Assembly: GCA_002842575.1 (NCBI GenBank)
Contig: PHDJ01000011.1
Coordinates: forward strand, 1 to 64,000
DNA length: 64,000 bases
Direction of reading: 5' to 3'
From: Bacteroidetes bacterium HGW-Bacteroidetes-2
GTDB taxonomy: Bacteria; Bacteroidota; Bacteroidia; Flavobacteriales; Flavobacteriaceae
In this document: positions 61,065 through 64,000 of the stretch, in pieces
Position numbering within the stretch: the first letter of the stretch is position 1
Layout: every line of letters begins with the position of its first letter
The notes under the pieces: generated by a model
Told to the model about the DNA's origin: nothing
What the model saw: only the letters and a program-made list of their open reading frames with translations
The model's database searches: none
Position numbers and translations under genes: made by a program

Positions 61065-61479
61065 AATGAAAATGGGAAATCGCAAACGCTATAATATCAT
61101 CGTGATCAAAAGCTAACTTTGGAAGTTTTTTTATATCAAACCACTTTGCTTCTTTAGCATCATCAGCCCCTTTAGGAATAGTATTTGCATCTGTAAACCC
61201 TGCAAAAGCCACTGAAATTGTCCTTCCTCTTGGGTCTCTTCCTAGTTTTCCAAATGCTTTTAATTGCATAAAATTTGAATAAATTATTCCAGTTTCTTCA
61301 AGCAATTCTCTTGCCACTGCGGTATCTAAATCTTCGCTATCTTCTACAAAACCACCAGGCAGTGCCCAATGATTTTGAAATGGTAGATTTTTTCGCTGAA
61401 TTAATAAAAGGAACACCTTTTTTTCCACTTCTTGAAAAACTACGGCATCCACCGTGACAAAAATATTTTGTTTTCTCAT
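61048..61479 (-). CDS. NUDIX hydrolase
   Basis: A 143-residue cytoplasmic hydrolase of nucleoside diphosphates linked to another group. The NUDIX box runs from Gly43 to Ile65 (GFVEDSE...RELLEETGI) with the catalytic REUxEE at 57-62. The start MRKQNIFVTVDAVVFQ and later LPKLAFDHDDIIAFA resemble ADP-ribose or sugar-pyrophosphatase-type members found in Bacteroidota; substrate unknown. Its stop overlaps the end of the EEP pseudogene by 17 bases. Confidence 0.92.
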   Translation of the reverse strand: MRKQNIFVTVDAVVFQEVEKKVFLLLIQRKNLPFQNHWALPGGFVEDSEDLDTAVARELLEETGIIYSNFMQLKAFGKLGRDPRGRTISVAFAGFTDANTIPKGADDAKEAKWFDIKKLPKLAFDHDDIIAFAISHFHFNHHL

Positions 61480-61560
61480 TTTTTTATAAAGGTGTTAAAA
61501 TTATTTGTAACTTTTCAGAGGTTTAACATACTAATTATTCATTAATTTAAAAATAAAATC

Positions 61561-62295
61561 ATGAAAAAAATACAAACCTTTTTAACCGCATTTTTGTTTA
61601 TTTCTGTCCTAACTCTTCAAGCTCAAACTGCCGATGAGGTGCTAGTCAACTATTTTGAAAATACTGGCGGTCTTGAAAAATGGAATGCTTTAGAAGGATT
61701 AAAAATGAGTGGCGTTGCCAATGCTCAAGGAATGGAAATTCCTTTAGAAATCATTCAATTAAAAAATGGTAGTCAAGCGGTAATTATTAATTTTCAAGGA
61801 CAAACCATCACTCAATTTGCTTTTGATGGTGAACATATGTGGTCAACAAATTTTATGACAATGCAACCTGAAAAAAGCGATAGCGAAGCAACCGCAAATA
61901 TGAAAAAAGCGGCTAAAGACTTTCCTTCACCTTTTTTAAATTACAAAGACAAAGGATATTCGGTAGAGTTTTTGGGTAAGGAAACCAAAGAAGGAACAGA
62001 AACATTTAAAATAAAACTTACGCAAGATCCTGTTTTAGTAAATGGCATTGAAGAGCCCAATGTTAGTTTTCATTATTTCGATTCCGAAAATTTTGCATTA
62101 ATTGTATCCGAAACGCAAATCAAAGAAGGTCCTGCACAAGGGCAAACAATGACTTCTACAATGAGCGGATATCAAGAAGTGGATGGTTTATTCTTTCCTT
62201 TTGATATGAGCATGTTTGGACAAGGTATTTCCATAAAAACAATAGAATTAAATCCGAAAGTGGAAAATTCAATTTTTGCTTTTCCAGGTGAATAG
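61561..62295 (+). CDS. LolA-like exported protein
   Basis: A 244-residue exported protein, signal peptide ending LQAQ22. The sequence NYFENTGGLEKWNALEGLKMSGVA and the later KIKLTQDPVLVNGIEEPNVSFHYFDSENFAL fit the outer-membrane lipoprotein-sorting (LolA/LolB-like) fold used by many periplasmic lipid-binding proteins. There is no lipobox, so it should be periplasmic. It is followed by a weak terminator and then a large BNR protein on the same strand. Whether it carries lipoprotein is unknown. Confidence 0.78.
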   Translation: MKKIQTFLTAFLFISVLTLQAQTADEVLVNYFENTGGLEKWNALEGLKMSGVANAQGMEIPLEIIQLKNGSQAVIINFQGQTITQFAFDGEHMWSTNFMTMQPEKSDSEATANMKKAAKDFPSPFLNYKDKGYSVEFLGKETKEGTETFKIKLTQDPVLVNGIEEPNVSFHYFDSENFALIVSETQIKEGPAQGQTMTSTMSGYQEVDGLFFPFDMSMFGQGISIKTIELNPKVENSIFAFPGE

Positions 62296-62314
62296 TTTTT
62301 TATTGTTTCACTTT

Positions 62315-62340
62315 AAATCCCCTGCCAAAAGGGTTTTTTT
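62315..62340 (+). terminator. Possible weak terminator
   Basis: CCC (62319-62321) with GGG (62331-62333) extended by A-T pairs with one bulge, followed by seven T. It lies 15 bases before the next ATG, so it may only attenuate. Confidence 0.35.
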
Positions 62341-62355
62341 AATACCAACAAACGT

Positions 62356-64000
62356 ATGAAAAATAATTTATTAATTGGTTTAGCCCTATTACTCTCCTTA
62401 CCTTCCTCTTTTTCACAAGAAATTCCAATAAAAGGCAAGGAACTTTTTGGGAATTTAAAAGCTAGACACATCGGACCAGCAGTAATGAGTGGCAGAATTT
62501 CTGACATTGAAATGCATCCTACAAATGCTAATATTGTTTATGCAGGAGCTGCAGGTGGAGGTGTGTGGAAATCAATTGACGGGGGCACTTTTTTTACTCC
62601 AGTTTTTGATGAACACGCACAATCTATAGGAAGTATAGCAATAGACCCTGCTGATCCGGATAACACTGTTTGGGTTGGTACAGGAGAAACTTGGGTGCGA
62701 AATAGTGTTTCAATTGGTGATGGAATATACAAAACTACCGATGGAGGTACCAACTGGAAAAAAATGGGATTGGAAAAATCGGAACGAATTTCAGGTATAA
62801 AAATAAATCCCAATAACAACAAGGAAGTCTTTGTAGGTGTTATGGGAGCCCTTTGGGGTTCCAGTAAAGATCGTGGTGTTTACAAAACTTTGGATGGCGG
62901 TGAAACCTGGGAAAACATACTTTATATCAATGAAACTACTGGTGTTGCTGACCTTGCAATGGACCCAACGGACCCAAACATACTTTATGCATCTTTATGG
63001 CAGTTCAGACGGTCTCCTTGGAGTTTTAGTTCGGGTGGTGAAAATAGCGGACTCTATAAAACCATAGATGGCGGAAAAACTTGGAATAAAATACACAACG
63101 GTTTTCCTACAGGAAAGTTAGGTAGAATAGGTTTAGCTATTGCTCCTTCACAACCACAAACTGTTTATATTGTTTTAGAAACTGAAGATTCTAAAAGTAA
63201 TGGATTATACCGGTCTGATGATGGAGGAAATTCTTGGAACCATTTAAATAGTAACTTCGAACTTGTAGTTAGACCTTTCTATTTTTCGAGAATTACTATT
63301 GACCCAAAAAACCCAGATATTTTAGTAAAAGGAGGATTAAATGGTGCTATTAGTCGCGATGGTGGAAAAACATTCAAACCATTAGGTACAATGCACCCAG
63401 ATATTCATGATATAGCTTTTCACATACAAAATTCAGACATCATGTTTGTTGGAACCGACGGCGGAGTTTATCGCTCTTGGAATGGCGGTGTCACTTTGGA
63501 AATTGTTGAAAATATCCCAGTATCTCAATATTATCATGTAAGTGTGGACAATGCGGAACCTTATAATGTTTATGGTGGTTTACAAGATAATGGTTCTTGG
63601 TATGGCCCCTCCTCTGCTCCCGGTGGCGTAAAAGCAAAACATTGGAATAGCGTTGGTTTTGGCGATGGTTTTAGAGTGCTAAAACATCCTACAAAAAACA
63701 TTATTTATTCTGAAATGCAAGGTGCTGCTAATGTTTGGCGCTATGATGTGGACAGGATACAAACCAAAACCATACAACCAATGGCCGAAAAAGGAGATCC
63801 TAAGTTACGTTTCAATTGGAATACTCCTATGGCCTTAAGCAAGTTTTATCCGGATCGTTTTTATATAGGAAGTCAGTTTTTACACAAATCAAATGATATG
63901 GGAGATACTTGGGTAAAAATTTCACCAGATTTAACAACAAATGATTCAAAAAAACAAGACCAATCTCAATCAGGTGGTTTATCGGTAGATAATTCTGGTG
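62356..64000 (+). CDS. Secreted BNR/VPS10-type beta-propeller protein (5' part only)
   Basis: An ATG at 62356 opens a frame with no stop to the window end (548 codons). Signal peptide about 1-20 (ending SFSQ). Repeated Asp-box-like units follow: GVWKSIDGGTFF, YKTTDGGTNWKK, YKTLDGGETWEN, YKTIDGGKTWNK, YRSDDGGNSWNH. They mark a multi-bladed beta-propeller of the sortilin/VPS10 or 'glycosyl hydrolase BNR' type. RHIGPAVMSGRISDIEMHP at the start is a recognisable entry motif of this Bacteroidota family, whose members are about 1000 residues. Catalytic activity is unproven. A C-terminal sorting domain cannot be checked. Confidence 0.88.
   Translation, partial: MKNNLLIGLALLLSLPSSFSQEIPIKGKELFGNLKARHIGPAVMSGRISDIEMHPTNANIVYAGAAGGGVWKSIDGGTFFTPVFDEHAQSIGSIAIDPADPDNTVWVGTGETWVRNSVSIGDGIYKTTDGGTNWKKMGLEKSERISGIKINPNNNKEVFVGVMGALWGSSKDRGVYKTLDGGETWENILYINETTGVADLAMDPTDPNILYASLWQFRRSPWSFSSGGENSGLYKTIDGGKTWNKIHNGFPTGKLGRIGLAIAPSQPQTVYIVLETEDSKSNGLYRSDDGGNSWNHLNSNFELVVRPFYFSRITIDPKNPDILVKGGLNGAISRDGGKTFKPLGTMHPDIHDIAFHIQNSDIMFVGTDGGVYRSWNGGVTLEIVENIPVSQYYHVSVDNAEPYNVYGGLQDNGSWYGPSSAPGGVKAKHWNSVGFGDGFRVLKHPTKNIIYSEMQGAANVWRYDVDRIQTKTIQPMAEKGDPKLRFNWNTPMALSKFYPDRFYIGSQFLHKSNDMGDTWVKISPDLTTNDSKKQDQSQSGGLSVDNSG

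Noticed and set aside
1-64000. CRISPR arrays, tRNA/rRNA genes, insertion sequences, integrases or att sites
   Set aside because: None seen: no regularly spaced direct repeats beyond the three TTGTTAAA units, no transposase or integrase motif, and no cloverleaf-like tract was recognised by eye.

Overview
The window looks like a chromosomal segment of a low-GC member of the Bacteroidota, most likely the family Flavobacteriaceae. The signs are a type IX secretion C-terminal sorting domain (26609-29527), a bacillithiol pathway gene (bshA), GH3/beta-lactamase and fused E1 alpha/beta proteins of flavobacterial type, many short lipoproteins, and upstream regions that often carry the Bacteroidota -7 box TAnnTTTG rather than a sigma-70 -10 box. 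No tRNA, rRNA, insertion sequence, integrase or CRISPR array was seen.

Layout. 1-6.8 kb is the end of a capsule/exopolysaccharide locus (aminotransferase, membrane-bound nucleotide-sugar dehydratase, Wza-like export lipoprotein, Wzc-like tyrosine kinase), all on the + strand. 6.9-12.8 kb is an accessory minus-strand block. Its core is a tight four-gene operon (12762 down to 7729): a TolB-like/TPR membrane protein, a one-helix membrane protein, a caspase + alpha/beta-hydrolase + TPR-S protein, and a 79-residue protein translationally coupled to it. I consider this operon the best candidate for an undescribed conflict or regulated cell-death system. 12.9-16.6 kb holds a 40-residue basic peptide with its own terminator, a DUF4403 lipoprotein, an acyl carrier protein followed upstream by the frameshifted remnant of its ketoacyl synthase, an OmpA lipoprotein, a lipocalin-like lipoprotein and a DUF1328 peptide.

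16.7-25.5 kb is mostly metabolism and information processing: a fused 2-oxoacid dehydrogenase E1, a 2OG-Fe(II) oxygenase, a SUI1/YciH factor, a nucleoside phosphorylase, a binding-protein fold without signal peptide, uracil-DNA glycosylase (lacking its HPSPLS loop) head to head with MutS2 over a 25-bp palindrome, and a DCC thiol protein. 25.5-41.5 kb has secreted proteins, a DAACS transporter, aroC, an LpxH-like phosphoesterase, a large FAD/Fe-S oxidoreductase, bshA and a GH3-beta-lactamase fusion.

41.7-50.4 kb is a cell-envelope and electron-transfer block: HdrC/HdrB-like Fe-S proteins, MlaD, an amidase, LptD and RidA. 50.4-64 kb contains a sodium symporter, PBP1A, a helicase, a VTT membrane protein, a small orphan transcription unit, an SDR, a VanX-like dipeptidase, an MscS channel, a decayed endonuclease/exonuclease/phosphatase gene, a NUDIX hydrolase, a LolA-like protein and the start of a large BNR/VPS10-type secreted protein that runs off the window.

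Two decayed genes (ketoacyl synthase, EEP phosphatase) and a loop-deleted Ung suggest some local gene decay. Start sites differ from the longest possible reading frame at several genes; reasons are given in each entry. All calls come from reading the sequence; no database search was run.
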